From Cryptomeria japonica (taxonomy: Eukaryota > Streptophyta > Pinopsida > Cupressales > Cupressaceae), in contig NC_081411.1 of NCBI RefSeq assembly GCF_030272615.1, forward strand, positions 182,302,977 to 182,366,976: a stretch of DNA of 64,000 bases, read 5' to 3'. The notes below the pieces were generated by a model. The model did not search any database, was not told the DNA's origin, and saw only the letters and a list, made by a program, of their open reading frames with translations. Positions 1 to 12,700 of the stretch are shown here, in pieces. The translations under genes were made by a program, and so were the position numbers. Every line of letters starts with the position of its first letter. Within the stretch, counting starts at the first letter, position 1.

Positions 1-1020
1 AGCATGAAGTTTTCTGATGATATGTAGAAAGAATTTGAGATGTCTATGATAGGAGAGATAAAAAATTTCTTAGGTTTGCAGATTTCATAGACTGGAAAAG
101 GTATATTTATATCTCAAACTAAGTATGTGAAGGAACTGCTAAAGAAGTTTGGGTTAGATGACTCCAAACCAGTTGTAACTCCTATGGTGACTGGAGCCTA
201 TAAATTGTCTAAGGATGATGAATCTCTGAAAGCTAATCAGAGTTTGTACAGATCTATGGTTGGTCGATTGGTATATCTTACTCAGACTAGACGGGACATT
301 ATGCATGTTGTGTGCATGGCTGCTAGATATCAAGCTAATGTGAAAGAGAGTCATGAAACTATTGTGAAAAGGATATTTAGATACCTGAAAGGTACTATGG
401 ATTATGGTCCATGGTATTGAGGAATGATGATTTCATGCTATGTGCCTACACTGATGTAGATTGGGCTAGTGATGTTGATGACCATAAGAGCACTACCGGT
501 GGAAAATTCTTTTTAGGAAAGAAGTTGGTTTCATGGGCTAACAAGAAAAAAGATTCAGCATCTTTATCTACTGCTGAAGCTAAGTACATTGTTGTTGCTA
601 GTAATTGTGCTTAGGTAGTCTGGATGTAGTAAATGTTGAAGGATATTAGATTTATTTATGGTGAGCCTACTGTAATTTACTAGGATAATTCTAGTGCTAT
701 TAACATGTCAAAGAATCTGGTGCAACATTCAAAGACTAAGCATGTGTCAATTAAATTTCATTACTTGAGAGAGCAAGTCAGTGAAGAGAAAGTGTAGCTA
801 GAGTATGTATCTACAAAGGAACAAATAGCTAATATTTTTGATGCTCTGCAAAAAGGATTAGAAAATCTGTTTGATGGCAACACACACAAGAGCACAAGAA
901 ACAAACGTTAGTGTTAGCAACAAAAGATTATCCTAAACAGGCATATCAAGAGTGACTACAATTTTCACTAAGCATTTTCCTGTAGATACATTTGTCTATT
1001 TGAGAGACAAGTTGGGGGTA
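1..1020 (+). pseudogene. Copia element I, pol 3' part (RT end and RNase H), decayed
   Basis: This is the end of a Ty1/copia polyprotein: the last part of the reverse transcriptase followed by RNase H. Visible motifs are the post-RT stretch KPVVTPMVTG near 165-200, SRP-like TRRDIMHVVC near 285-315, the RNase H start YTDVDWASDVDDHKSTTGG near 435-500, SLSTAEAKY near 560-590 and DNSSAINMSKN near 684-715. The frame breaks at about 418-420. There are in-frame stops at 25-27, 88-90, 612-614, 627-632, 681-683 and 795-797; all are TAG except one TAA. Several align with glutamine in sister copies. The upstream part of the element lies outside the window. The RNase H end is split by a 122-bp insertion, after which TKHFPVDTFVYLR resumes. 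It is non-functional. Confidence 0.88.
839..960. mobile_element. 122-bp TG...CA insertion with 5-bp target duplication (solo-LTR-like)
   Basis: The RNase H reading of element I is interrupted between the codons for NI(F) and TK. The foreign piece starts TGATGCTC and ends GACTACA. It is flanked by ATTTT at 834-838 and 961-965. Removing 839-965 restores an in-frame Asn-Ile-Phe-Thr-Lys. TG...CA ends with a 5-bp duplication are the signature of LTR-retroelement integration, so this may be a solo LTR of a very small (TRIM/SMART-like) element. It has no coding capacity. A different short transposon, or a chance TG/CA match, cannot be excluded. Confidence 0.55.
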
Positions 1021-1276
1021 TCTACCCCTCTTGATGAGAAATAGATGTATTGAGTTGCATAAATCTGGTGGATTGCAGAGGTGTATCCTTTTATTTGGAT
1101 TGGTGAGTTGGCGTTGCTCCTCTGGTGGACTAGTCTGTGTTTTAGGGGGGGAGATTCCTAAGATTCAATTTTTTTATATGTCTTGATCTTGGGGGGAGTT
1201 TGTTGGAGATATATTCTTTCTTTGCATTGACTATTTTTCACATTTATATGTTTCCATTAATGCCAAAGGAGGAGAT

Positions 1277-2521
1277 TGTTAGATATTGTTGGTCATTGTT
1301 GCTGCTAGGATATGTTTTTGTCATTGATGTCAATATATTCTTGTGATTTTATTCAATGTTTGTTGATTGGGAAGATCTTATGATCCAGTTTGCAATGTTG
1401 TTTTGTTGATCACTGTTTTATAGAGTTCAGTCTTTCCTCTGGTATATTCCGGTAGCAAAACTTGTGCTGAGATTTTGGGATATTGCTTGGCATGGTCTAG
1501 TGTATGTTCATTTCATATGGTTCATGATTTGGTGCTCTGCAAGTTATCTTTCTTCATGACAGTTGCTAATTAGTTGTATTCTTGAGATTTAGTTGTTGAT
1601 CAATGAAGATTTGATAAGTGGTGTTGGTGCAACTATTATTAATAATTCTAACATGCTTGTTGGTGTTTCCTAGTTGTGACCTATTTGTTCTAGTAATTTG
1701 CATTGACTGTTGTATGAGTTTTTTATGGTTTTTATGAACCCGTGATGATTTTCATGTTATGCAGTATTCTTGGTGGTGTAACATGTTGCGGTTGATCTTG
1801 GTGAGATTTCTGGTGGAGTTGAGCATTTGGGAATTTGAATCAGGTTCATGTTATGCTATGTGAATTATTGTATTGTTTTGGTGGTCGATCTTTGTATCGT
1901 GTGATGTAATTTTGTAATTGAGGGTTGAGGGTTTAGCCGACCTTGTTCTCAAGGTTGATGATTTGTATATATAGGTGACATTGTCATGTAATTTAGGTGT
2001 CAATCTTGTGTCTGCATTATCAGAGAGGTGTATCTACGAACAAGTGATTTATCCTTTGGTATTGTGATTATGTGGAGATTGGTGTTATAGAGCAGACAAC
2101 TGTACTTAACTGGAACTATAATCAGGCATTTGGAGATGTTATTTCTTTAGTTCATTTCTTCTGGATTGTAGTCCGAATCTTGTTGTAAGTCAATGAGACT
2201 TTCCTGAGGGATTGAGCCTTCCCGACCATTACCTTTTGAGTAATGATGTCTAGGTAGTGTACTTGAATTCATTTGCATTCCCCATTGTAATATTTCACAT
2301 ACCACTGCAGAGTATCATCTTACTATGGGTAGGTTCCCACCATGGTTTTTTCCTTAATCGAGTTTTCCACATCAAAATCTTGGTGTTGTGTGTTGTGTTG
2401 TTAATCTGATTATCTTTATTATTGATGTAGTTTATTAGATCTATTTTGTGATTAAGTTTGTATATCTGGTGAAGACTGATTCAATCCCCCCTCTCAGTCT
2501 TCCTCCTCTTTGATTCTAACA
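1277..2521 (+). repeat. 3' LTR of Copia element I
   Basis: The LTR begins TGTTAG and ends CTAACA, a perfect 6-bp terminal inverted repeat. It is preceded by a purine-rich tract (AAAGGAGGAGAT, 1265-1276) that fits a polypurine primer for plus-strand synthesis. Length is 1245 bp. Near its 3' end is the C-rich motif CAATCCCCCCTCTCAG set in a 9-bp hairpin. The matching 5' LTR lies left of the window; TAAAG at 2522-2526 would be the right-hand target duplication. Confidence 0.82.
2471..2502 (+). promoter_or_regulatory. LTR 3'-end hairpin, element I
   Basis: A perfect 9-bp stem GAAGACTGA (2471-2479) / TCAGTCTTC (2494-2502) encloses a 14-nt C-rich loop, 19 nt from the LTR end. Equivalent hairpins with different stem sequences occur in the other Copia LTRs of this window. 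Confidence 0.6.
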
Positions 2522-3626
2522 TAAAGTTGGCAAAAAAGTGAGAACCATTATTGTGAGTTCATCCTATTTTGTTCTAGTTTAGCTTTCTAGTGATGGTTTG
2601 ATTATTGTCAACTAGTCTAGTTTTGGTCTATCTAATCTAGATCATATCTTTTTGGTCCATATATGCTTTGGTAGCTAAGTTTGGATGTTTATATGAGTAC
2701 CACCATGGTGTGTGGAGATGAACATTGAGTGTTATGCACTAAAAGATGTTTTGAGTTGAATGATTGGTGTGCTACATTATTTGTCTACATGTTTCATTTA
2801 ATGTCGATGTTCAAGGATGTGTTAGCATATGCAGTTAATTGGAGTCATTTAGAAAGGAGGTGTTGTGATGTGTTTAGCTCGCTTTTATCTTTTGGAGTAG
2901 ACTACAACAAATGTATAGGTTTAGATGGTCTAATTTATGTAATATTGTTTATTTTATCTATGGTTGACCCTCAACTAGGATTTTAATGAATAATATTGTA
3001 TATATAGGAGTATAGATGTATGAGTTGAATATAGGATTTATGTGAATTGATGTGAAGTGAATATGAATGATGTGTAATCAAATTTGGTGTATGTACAAGA
3101 AGTTTGAAAGATAGTTTGTAAAGAGTTTCGAGATAGTGTTTGATGTCAAATGTGTTTGCCATAATATTAGTTGCTTAACACAAATGATCAAGGATAATTT
3201 CATGATTAAAAGATGTTTTGTTCATTTCAATTCATTGATTCTATGCACCTACCAGAAAAAGGCGTGTTCCTTTTGGTAGTTTGTCAATCATTGATCTTTC
3301 CCTAAAATAGTGTCTTAATAATGCAAGTCCTTTGTATCTTGCCCTAAGTTTTGCACCTTAATATTGCAAGTCCATTCAAGGGTAGTGAGATCCTTGGCCT
3401 CAAGCCTAAACATTGTAATCAATTATTCATAATGTGAGTGTGATTCTAACTGTGGGTTTCCCCATAGATATATGGTGTACATGTGTTTATTGCGCTTTGT
3501 GCTTTCATGTTTCATAATTATAGAAATAAGTTAATTGTGGTTTCAAGTTTAACCTAGATCATAAGGGAAGTGTTTTGAGATCCAAATTGATTCATCCCCC
3601 CTCTCAGTCCTATGGTGTGTTCAACA
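2522..3626 (+). repeat. Partial LTR of Copia element J
   Basis: The sequence up to 3626 ends like a Copia LTR: a C-rich motif CATCCCCCCTCTCAGTCC near 3593-3611, then ...GTTCAACA, then a degraded initiator-Met primer site (TTTGTATTAGATCC) and a gag-like frame. A TATA-like GTATATATAGGAG lies near 2998-3010. No convincing LTR start is visible, so the left part is probably missing or lies beyond element I. An 85-codon open frame at 2729-2986 shows no recognisable domain and is not called. Confidence 0.5.
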
Positions 3627-3684
3627 ATTTGTATTAGATCCTAGTTTCTCTTAGAGAAGCTTAACCACTTGAGAAAGATGCGGA

Positions 3685-4373
3685 ATGGCTCAAGAAGTAA
3701 ATTACAAAGAACCAAAGTTTGATGACACAAGTTACTATTGGAAGGAAATGATTGAATGTCATTTGGAATCTTTGTCAATTGGATTATGGGAGAGTTTCTA
3801 GAATGGGTATACTAGTTTAGAAAATGGTCCTTGGAATTTGGATGAGATTAAGGCACATGAGAATAATGTAAATTTTGAAGTTGCAATTATCAGTTGTTTA
3901 ATTGATTTAGTATTGCTAAAGTTATAGGGTTGAATTCGACTAAACAGATTTGAGAGAAGTTGAGTAGTATATCTGAAGGTTATCAGAAGACAAAGAAAGC
4001 CATGTTTTCAAATATAAAGCAAAAGTGTGAGAATCTAAGAATGCCTGATGATGAGAACACTAAAAACTATCTACATTGAGTAAATGAGATTGTGAGAGCA
4101 ATTAGGGGTATTGATGGTAAACTAGAAGAAAGCAAAATTGTGATAAAAGTGATGTTGCTATTTCCTAAAAACTACAAACCTAAGAAATATGTCATTGAAG
4201 AAAGCCATGATATGGACAAATACACCTTGGATCGGTCAAATATGGATCACTCTTTGTCCTAAAGATTGTTGAGCTAGATGATTTGCAGAAAGAGAAGAAA
4301 GAAACAACATGCAAAGTGACCAAGAAGATTGAAGATGAACCTGAAGCAAGCAATGCCATCTAGATGAACATTT
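3685..4373 (+). pseudogene. Copia element J gag remnant
   Basis: An ATG at 3685 opens MAQEVNYKEPKFDDTSYYWK, resembling the gag N-terminus of plant Copia elements (substrate-like F-D-G-x-N-Y-x-x-W region). Downstream codons read WNLDEIKAHENN and later RRQRK-, EENTKNYL- and KIEDEPEASNA-like fragments in shifting frames, with stops at about 3799-3801 (TAG) and several after 3920. The similarity ends at about 4373, where minus-strand LINE sequence begins. No protease or pol of J is visible in the window. Confidence 0.6.
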
Positions 4374-5930
4374 CTTGAATAAACCTCATTTCCACCTCTA
4401 TCACCTATTTAAAAACAACATACAGATCCTCAATTTCAATCAACCACTTAATTTTTAATTTCATAAGGGCATTAAGCCCCAAGATATTCCAATAAATAAT
4501 CTTCGTGACTTCTTGGATGAATAGAGGTGCTCACTTCTATTTTCAGAATTTTTTTGATAGTTCCTATGCATCATTTTCTAGGTCCTTCATTAACTTCATA
4601 TAAGATTTCTTATATCTCTCTTTTCTTCCCTCTAGCATTGTTTCCCTGTTTCTATTTTGAACCCTTTGTTGTTCCTTTTTTTCATTACCCTTTCCTATTT
4701 TAGTTGTTACAAACCAATCCAAATTTACATTTATGTATCTTTTATTGAATCTTCATTACTATCTACAACAAACTTGATATTTTAGGCTCCATACTTCTTT
4801 CTCAAGGAACCTCCTTACAATCACCAATTTATATGTATCCTTCATTGAATCTTCTTTACTATCTATAAAATTCGTAATATTTTTGACGCCATCCTCCTTT
4901 CTCAAGAAACCACCTTACAATAAACAATTTCTATCAACTCCCTAAGGTCAAATACATCCTCTTTAAGATCCTATTTCCACTTTAAAAAAGAGAAACTAAT
5001 TTTATGAAATCCCTTTTTGGTTGAACAGGGACACATCTCCAATCCTCTTTCATGGTGAGGATTGAATACCAAGAATCTTCATATTTTTAAATATTTTGAT
5101 TGGTCAAATCCTTACCTAGAACTTTGAAACGCCTTATAATAAGACATTCATAATTTAGCTCTTGAATCTAATCTCAAAATATAGACTTCAACTTAATCGT
5201 TTGTTTAATAAATTTGCTCATTTCTGCTTACACAAAGTCTAGCATATCTAGCCAATTACATCCCTTGCATTATTGAGAAGTTTTAGATAAACGAATTTCC
5301 AATCATCCTAAGAATCTTCTCCGACCATAACTCGTCATAATTTGTCGATGAGAATCCGTGATGATGCTTGGTTAATCAACTCCTTGATCGAGTCGAAGCC
5401 ACATGACCAAGCCCTAATATAAAGCCCCGTTTTTCCCATGAACCAAGGGCCTCGTCTAAGAATTTTGTTCCGATCCATTTCTGACTGAAAAATTATTTGA
5501 ATAAACCCTAATGGCATAGGGACAAGGCAGTTCAACCATTTCAAGTTGATAGAGGTTTTGATTCTTTCAATCGGAGGCTAAATCCCAGTGAACTTCATGA
5601 TTACAATCGTTTTCTTCAGTTTGCCCACGATTTGGGTGATTTTTTTGGGGGGAGAATGATGTAGAGAATATCAAAATCCACATCCGCATTTATATTGAAA
5701 ACCAAAATCCTATAGTTCTTCTACCCAGGTTTCATCACTTCCCTTTTCTTGTTTGAATTATGATCCATCTAATCAATGAGCTTGGAATAAAGAAATTTTC
5801 TCACTTTTCTACGAGAGGCCCACAATGTTAAATGCTTCCTTAACAGTTCAGTCCTTCCAAAATGAGATCGAATTTCCTTTTGAACAAGTCGGTTCTTTGT
5901 GTATTTTCTAGATGCCTTTCTTTTTAATCA
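4374..5930 (-). pseudogene. Decayed LINE K (ORF1 DUF4283 fragment and start of the endonuclease ORF2)
   Basis: On the minus strand, 5544-5335 reads a DUF4283-type ORF1 segment containing ILRRGPWFMGKTGLYIRAW. This is the gag-like RNA-binding domain of plant L1-type LINEs. Further along, near 4520-4440, the minus strand reads KIIYWNILGLNALMK, matching the start of a LINE APE endonuclease (family form: isoleucine, tryptophan-asparagine, GLN). So ORF1 precedes ORF2 in minus orientation, and the element is truncated at about 4373 just inside ORF2. The region between (4530-5330) is frameshifted. The 5' limit near 5930 is approximate. Confidence 0.6.
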
Positions 5931-6226
5931 TTTCGAGGAAGGACTGGGGTCACCTGCAACACAGCTGATGTTTATTATATCTATTTTAACTCTACTTTTG
6001 TTCGATCCATCTTTTGTTTTTCGTTCTTGAAAGAGAGTTTGAATCTGAATTTGGTATGGATAGGATATGTATGATTTATATTTGAAGTACGAATGAAATA
6101 ATAGTGATAAATAGTTTTTATATGTTATAAACGACCATTTAACCCAAGCTAAATCACCCAAAGTCCAATTCTTCTTCCAGATAAATCCATATTTTGAAAC
6201 TTAACAGAAGCCTATAATTGAATCTG
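5931..6226 (+). promoter_or_regulatory. Upstream region of the TNL gene
   Basis: About 300 bp of non-coding AT-rich sequence between LINE K and the TNL start codon. It would have to contain the promoter and 5' UTR, but no unambiguous TATA box is placed. The nearby ORF on the minus strand shows no known domain. Confidence 0.3.
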
Positions 6227-6762
6227 ATGGCATCTTCTTCATCATCACAACAGAAAAATAAAAATCATCCTTTTTCAGGAATTGATCCTACGGGCATAAG
6301 AAATAAGGTTTCTGAATCAACAAGATTGTTTGATGTGTTCATCAATCACAGAGGCCCTGATGTCAAAGATACTCTGGCTCGCCAGTTTTACTATTCCCTT
6401 AAGGAGTTAGGAATACGGGCATTTCTTGATTCGGAAGAGAAGGAACTTGGACATTCTTTTCCTTCTACTATTGCGAATGCCATCCGTTCAGCTGCAGTTC
6501 ACATCGCTATCTTCTCCAAAAGATATGCACAGTCCCCTTGGTGTTTGGCAGAGTTGGTTCTTATGTTAGAAAGTAAAGCCAAGATTATTCCTGTTTTTTA
6601 TCAGGTGGAACCCTGGGAGTTGCGCTACATAGAAAAGGGAACGTATGCTGGTGCATTCATTACATATGAAAAAAAATCCAGATACCAGGAGAAACATAAG
6701 GAGTGGAAGGAAGCCCTTCAATCCATCTCATTTATTGCAGGTTGCGAAATCAAAAGTTTGAA
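6227..6762 (+). CDS. TNL exon 1: TIR domain
   Basis: Encodes residues 1-178 plus two bases. A serine-rich leader is followed by LFDVFINHRGPD, the TIR opening, and the conserved SKRYAQSPWCLAELVLML segment holding the putative NADase glutamate. The canonical first residues (YDVFLSFRG in most TNLs) appear as FDVFINHRG, a conservative variant. The donor is AA|GTAAGA at 6763. The split codon (AA+T) is completed by exon 2. Confidence 0.88.
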
Positions 6763-9700
6763 GTAAGATCTCTTGGTTTCCATTTTATTTTGTTTTATGC
6801 AGTTGGAAATAAAAATGGTTTCTTATACTGAGTAAATTTATTTCTTACAAAATTTCCCTTTCCCTTTGTAAAGTGGCAGTCAATGCCAGATAATAGCATC
6901 AGAAGTGCAAAAGGAAGTGCAAAGAACAAAATCTTTGTATGTTGCCAAATATCCAGTAGCACTTGACAAGCTTGTACAAGATTTTGAAAGACGATGCCTT
7001 CATAAGCTTGTGAAAGACTTTGAAATCCAGTGTGGAATAAATGAAGGTAGAGAAAGGAAGTCACAGATCGTTGGCATTTTCGGAATGGGAGGGATAGGTA
7101 AAACAACTCTTACCAAAGAAATTTTCAATCTAAATCGCCCACAATTTGCTCGAGCCTGTTTTCTATTTGATGTGCGGGAAGCCTCATCCAAAAGCAATTT
7201 GCCTTCTTTGCAAATGAAACTTGTCAAAGATCTGTTCAATGAAGATGGGTTGAATTTTCAAAGTACAGAAGAAGCCTCAAGTTATATTTCTAATTGTATA
7301 GAAAGAAGCAGTTCTCTGAACTTCCTAATTGTTCTGGATGATATTGATCGCGTGGAACAGTTAGATGCTCTAGTCATCATGCATATGCTAAATAAATCTG
7401 TTAATACTCTGGTAATTGTTACAACTCGTGATGTAGGGGTACTTATAAGTGCTGGAATTCAGTTTGGTTATCATTTAAAAGGATTGACTATAGATGATGC
7501 CAGGCAGCTCTTTTGCTGGCATGCCTTCTCCCAACCCAATCCAGCTAGCGGTTATGAGGATCTTGTTGATGCTTTTTTAGGCGTATGTGGAGGCTTACCT
7601 CTTTCTCTTCAAGTCCTTGGAAGGCATGTTCACGGCAGAAAGGAGAATTATTGGAGGACAGAACTTGAAAAAGTTCGTATGGTGCTGCATCGAGAAATAC
7701 AACAAAAGCTTAAAATAAGCTTCGACGCTTTGGACAATAAGGAGAAACAAATTTTCATGGATATCGCGTGTTTCTTTGTTGACCAATCGAAATCCATAGC
7801 CTTAAGAGTATGGGAGGCGTCGGGATGGAATGCTGAATCTGGACTGAGAAAATTACAGGACAAGTGCCTAGTTGAAGTACTAGGAGATACAGTTCCTCTA
7901 CTGAGAATGCATGACCACCTGCGTGACTTGGGAAGAGAAATGGCAAATGAACTGACCCATCCTCGTAGACTGTGGCGCCCTAGGGATCTAAAATATTTGG
8001 TATCATTGTTGCTTCTAAATATTGCTACTTTGTATTGAATGAATATCTAGAACTCATTTTTTAACAACAACACAATATGAGCCCTTCTGTGGATGCAGGA
8101 ATCAATGGGATTCGAAAACATACTCGCCCAAACCACTGGAAGGTGTTTCCATTCATTTTTTGACAAGTCCCTGAATTTTGAAATTAAATTCTTTTTAGGG
8201 GAATCAGATGATGATATTGAGCCCTCAACTTCTTTGCTATTGCTTCACATTTGGTACCCGTATGCGTATTGTGGACTGCATCCCTCCAATTTATGGCGCC
8301 AGCATCAACTAAACTTCGGTGTACAGCCGAGAATTCCTTCATGGATCCCACTTGAAAATTTGCAGTGCATAAGAATCAGCAATGGGTATTTGAAATATTT
8401 GTGGCAAGATGCAGAGGTATTCTATTGTTTTCCTCAAAAATATTAATCTCCATCAATTGTATAGTGAAATGCATTATGTTAATGGGGATTCCTGCCTATA
8501 TGTAGCATTGACAGTTTAGAAAATTTAATTTGAATTTCAGGCTCCCTTCCAATTGAAAGAGCTGGAAATTCATGGAAGTTTTGTGGAAAACTTTCCAGAT
8601 TTCCTAGGAATACTAACTGTTGCGGAAAAGAAAGTCATCGATGCTAAAAACATGTTGGCTATAGAAAGTCCGCTTTTATTAAGATCCCGTCCCATGAATC
8701 CTCATGCTTTATATTTGAATGAGGGTGGAATGTGTGCTACCATTAGGAATCCATTGAGCTTCATTGAAGATCTAGTAATTAGCAGACAAGAAAATATAGT
8801 AATCATTGTAATTAATGGAAATCATTGTCCAAGCCTTCAATCCTTGGAACTTTCTTTCATGAAAAATCTTATTGAGGTGCAGTTTACAGAAGTAGAGACA
8901 TTGAATTGTCTGAAGGTTACCAATTGTGAAGATCTGAAAAGATTGTCACTGACATCTGATCTTACAAAGCTTGAAGAGTTGAACATCAGTGCTTGCCCTG
9001 AGCTTACAGAGCTAAATCTTGGTCTCCCGAGTTGTCTGAAAAGGCTCACAATTTTATGTTCTGCTTTGAGAAGTGTGCCAGGATTATCCAGTTTTTGTAT
9101 GCTCGTAGAATTGAAGATTAGTAGATGTCCAAACCTTCATGAGTTAAGTGTTCGATCTCTTGACTGCCTGGAAAAAGTTATAATTGAAAACTGTTGTCAT
9201 CTGCAATGTGTGACAGGAATATCTCAACTTTCAAAGCTTGTAGAAGTAAGCATTTCCCTGTGTTGGAATCTTCAGCTTGAGTTGCGTCTGGTGGATTTAA
9301 ACTGTGTGAACAGGATAACAGTTGATATGTCTGTCAAGGTAAATTGTTTTGAGTTGAATGGTTGTAAGAGATTGGAAAAAGTATCAGGAACTTATGACTT
9401 AAATAAAATTCGAATTTTTATAATTTGTGACTGTCCGGAGCTTAGGGAATTGCCAGTTATTTGTGGCGCAAGTTGCCTGGAGGTAATTTCAATTAATGGA
9501 TGTGGAAAGCTCAATTGCCTTGAGTTGGCAGATTGCAAAATTTTGGAAAAATTATCCGGGAACTTTGTTCTGGTGCGACTATCCATATCGGATTGTCCAA
9601 TGCTTGAAGAGCTGCCATGTTTTACACGTCTAACTTGCCTTGAGGATGTTCAGATTTCCAGTTGTAGGGAGCTAAAGAAAATAACTTTACCAACAACACT

Positions 9701-12700
9701 CAATAGTTTTCACTTGGCTGCTTGTTCGGAACTGAAAAGTGTGTCAGAAATATCCATTCTCAAGAATCTTGTAAAGCTCATTATCTCTGAGTGTTGGCAG
9801 CTTGAGCTTCAGTTGCATCTTGACAGTATGAACTCTCTCCAGACGATTAAGATGGATAGATGTGGGAAGCTCAAGTCCTTTCTGTTGAATAAATGTCAAA
9901 ATCTGAAGACAGTGTCAGGTAACTTTGATGTGGCACGGTTATCCATTTGTGATTGTCCGGAGCTTGAAGAGCTGGAATGTTCTACACCTCTAGTATACCC
10001 TGACGAGTATCCATATTTCGACCGACTGAACTGCTGGGAGAGTATTAGCATTGTCTCTTGTCGGAAGCTGCAGAAGATAACTATTCCATGGACACTCATC
10101 GGGCTCACTGTGCGACAGTGTAGAGAATGGCAAATATTGGCAGGAATCTGTTGTCATTCAAAGCTTGAATTTCTTAACATTTTTGAATGTCCAAAACTTG
10201 TTGAGTTGCCGAGTCTTATGGAATTGTCCTGCTTGAATTGGATTACAATTGACAGTTGTGAGCAACTGGAGAAAATAACAATGCCAAGGGCACTCATCGG
10301 CCTCACTGTTAGGAGGTGCAGGGAATTGCAAACAGTGGCTGCAATCGACTATAGTACAAAGCTTCAATATTTAGAAATTATTGAATGTCCAAATGTTGAA
10401 GATTTGCCAGGTTTTGCTAGACTGAGCTTCTTGAAGAATATTGCAATTGATTCCTGTGAGAAGCTGCAGACTATAACAGGTATTGAAGAATTGCAGGAAT
10501 CGGAAGCAATGCAGCTTTTATACCTCAAAAATACAGCAATACAGAATTGCATTCCTATGTTGAAGGTATTAATTCAAGCCTTCTTTTAACAACCATTTTT
10601 GTCATTTTGATCATGAATAACAACGAGTATTGTTCTTGGAAATAATCCCAAATACATCCCCACGTAACCTATCGTGTTCCAAATCCTCCGTATGCACATC
10701 TCATCTCTCAGCATTGAAGACAACCAATGAAAGCAGATTTTGTCCAGATATGATTTGATATCATTCAATCCGTCAAATGTCCCACAGCAGATTTCACAGA
10801 GATTGTGGATGATTAGGATAAAATTATTTTATGTTTGCTCTCTCTCCTCCACAGCTGTTCAGTTAGTCTATATAATGCTTGAATTTGTATTTTGTATGTA
10901 CTCTCGCAGTAGAGGAGAGTCCAGCTACCAGAGCTGTAAGGAGAATGCTTGTGTTTCAGTGTAAAATCTGGGTCTGTTGTAAAATCTCGGTCTGTTGTGA
11001 GATGTTTCAGTCTATATAAGTCTATATAAAGCTTGTGTATGAAAATAGCCAAAGCTCAGTCAATCATGTAATGTTTGATTTTGTTTAATATAAATTTGTG
11101 TTTGTCTCTGTTTGTTTCTTTCGCTACTCCCCTGTTTCTTACAACTTGTATCTCCCTTGATGTTGTTGGGATCCCCTAACCATGAGCTCTGGCTCTTTTA
11201 GTAACCAGTCTGTCGTAGGTTTCAGGTGTTAAACACTTGTTTTCTCAGTATCTCCCATAGAGTCACACTGCTAGTGGTCGGGATCCTATTGGCCTCAAAC
11301 ATTTCTTACATTCAGTAACAGAATGCTGCGACATTCAACAATATCATTTCTTTATCTATTGACAACTTCACTTGTTTTTTTCCAACTTGAGACACTTGAT
11401 ATCCTCCCCTCATCTTCTTATCTTTTAATCAACTCCTCTTACTTTCCACACAAACACACAATCTCTCAACCTAACACTTACACATCCAGCATTCTCAAAA
11501 CTTGTACTATCAACCAATCCAACTTCAAAATGGACAACACACAACATAGGCATCCTATGACACCTAAACGCTGCAGACAGTGACTTCTCCTCTGAGTAGT
11601 CAGCAATACCATCATCTTGAGCAACAACGATCATTTGCAACTTTCTGTGGCTCGCGATCTCCTTTCAATTGGTAGCGGCATGACACGCGAGGCGACTACG
11701 GTGACACCTCATCAACGACCTCCATCAATGGCCCTCTAATTGGTATTTTGGCCAGATTAAGTAGAGTTGCTGGCTTCAATCAGCTCTTTCCAGTTGTTGC
11801 TACTACCCCAACAATAATATGATCTAGATTTTCTATGTTTTAGTTGAATCTGTAAATGAAAATAATTTCCTGTGGATGAAATAAGCGTTTTTCGCTTTTG
11901 ATTTCAGGTAACATACATTGAAGAGATTAGAATTCTCCGGTGTGGGAATCTGCAGAACATAACTTTGCCAATGACTCTGAAGCGTCTTGAGCTGAATGCT
12001 TGCGGAGAACTCAAAAATATATCGGCAATATCTGCTCTTACGGGGTTGGTTGAATTAAAGATTAGTAAATGCCCACAGCTTGATGAGTTGGGTTTAGCAG
12101 ATCTGAGCTGGCTAGAAAAATTAGCAATTGCAAATCTGAAAAGTGTGTCCGGAATATCTAATCTTACAAAACTTGTAGAATTGGAAATTTGTGAGTGTTT
12201 GGAGGCTGACCTGTGTCTGTCAGGCTTAAGATGTTTGGAGAGGATTGAAATTGTTGAATGTGGAAAGATGCACACCATAACACTGCCAACAAGCCTCATT
12301 AAACTCAGTCTGGAAGCTTGTAGAAAATTGGAAACAATGACAAGCATATCTAGTCTTACAAAACTTGTTGAGCTGAATATAATAAACTGTCCTGATATTC
12401 AACCATTGTTGGATCTGTCTGACCTGAACTGCCTGAAGATGACTGTCATTGCTGAATGTTGGAATATGCACGACATAACACTGCCAACGACACTCAACCA
12501 ACTCACATTGCAGCGGTGCAGAGGATTGCAAACGGTGGCAGGCCTCAGCAATCATGCAAAGCTTACAGAGATAGACATTAGTGACTGTGAGAAGCTTGAG
12601 GACTTAACAAGTCTTGCCGGACTGTGCTGCTTGGAGAGGATTAATATTGACTCTTGTGAGAGGATACACAACATAACACTGCCACCAACAATAATTCAAC

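Noticed and set aside
2729..2986. 85-codon plus-strand ORF
   Set aside because: It lies inside an LTR-like region with no homology or conserved features; chance ORF.
11323..11583. 86-codon ORF in TNL intron 4
   Set aside because: Biased Ser/Thr/Leu composition with no domain; falls in the inserted, probably transposon-derived, sequence.
8837..12555. Several 60-150-codon minus-strand ORFs across the TNL
   Set aside because: They lie opposite LRR exons, recur in both duplicated exons, and have no domain of their own.
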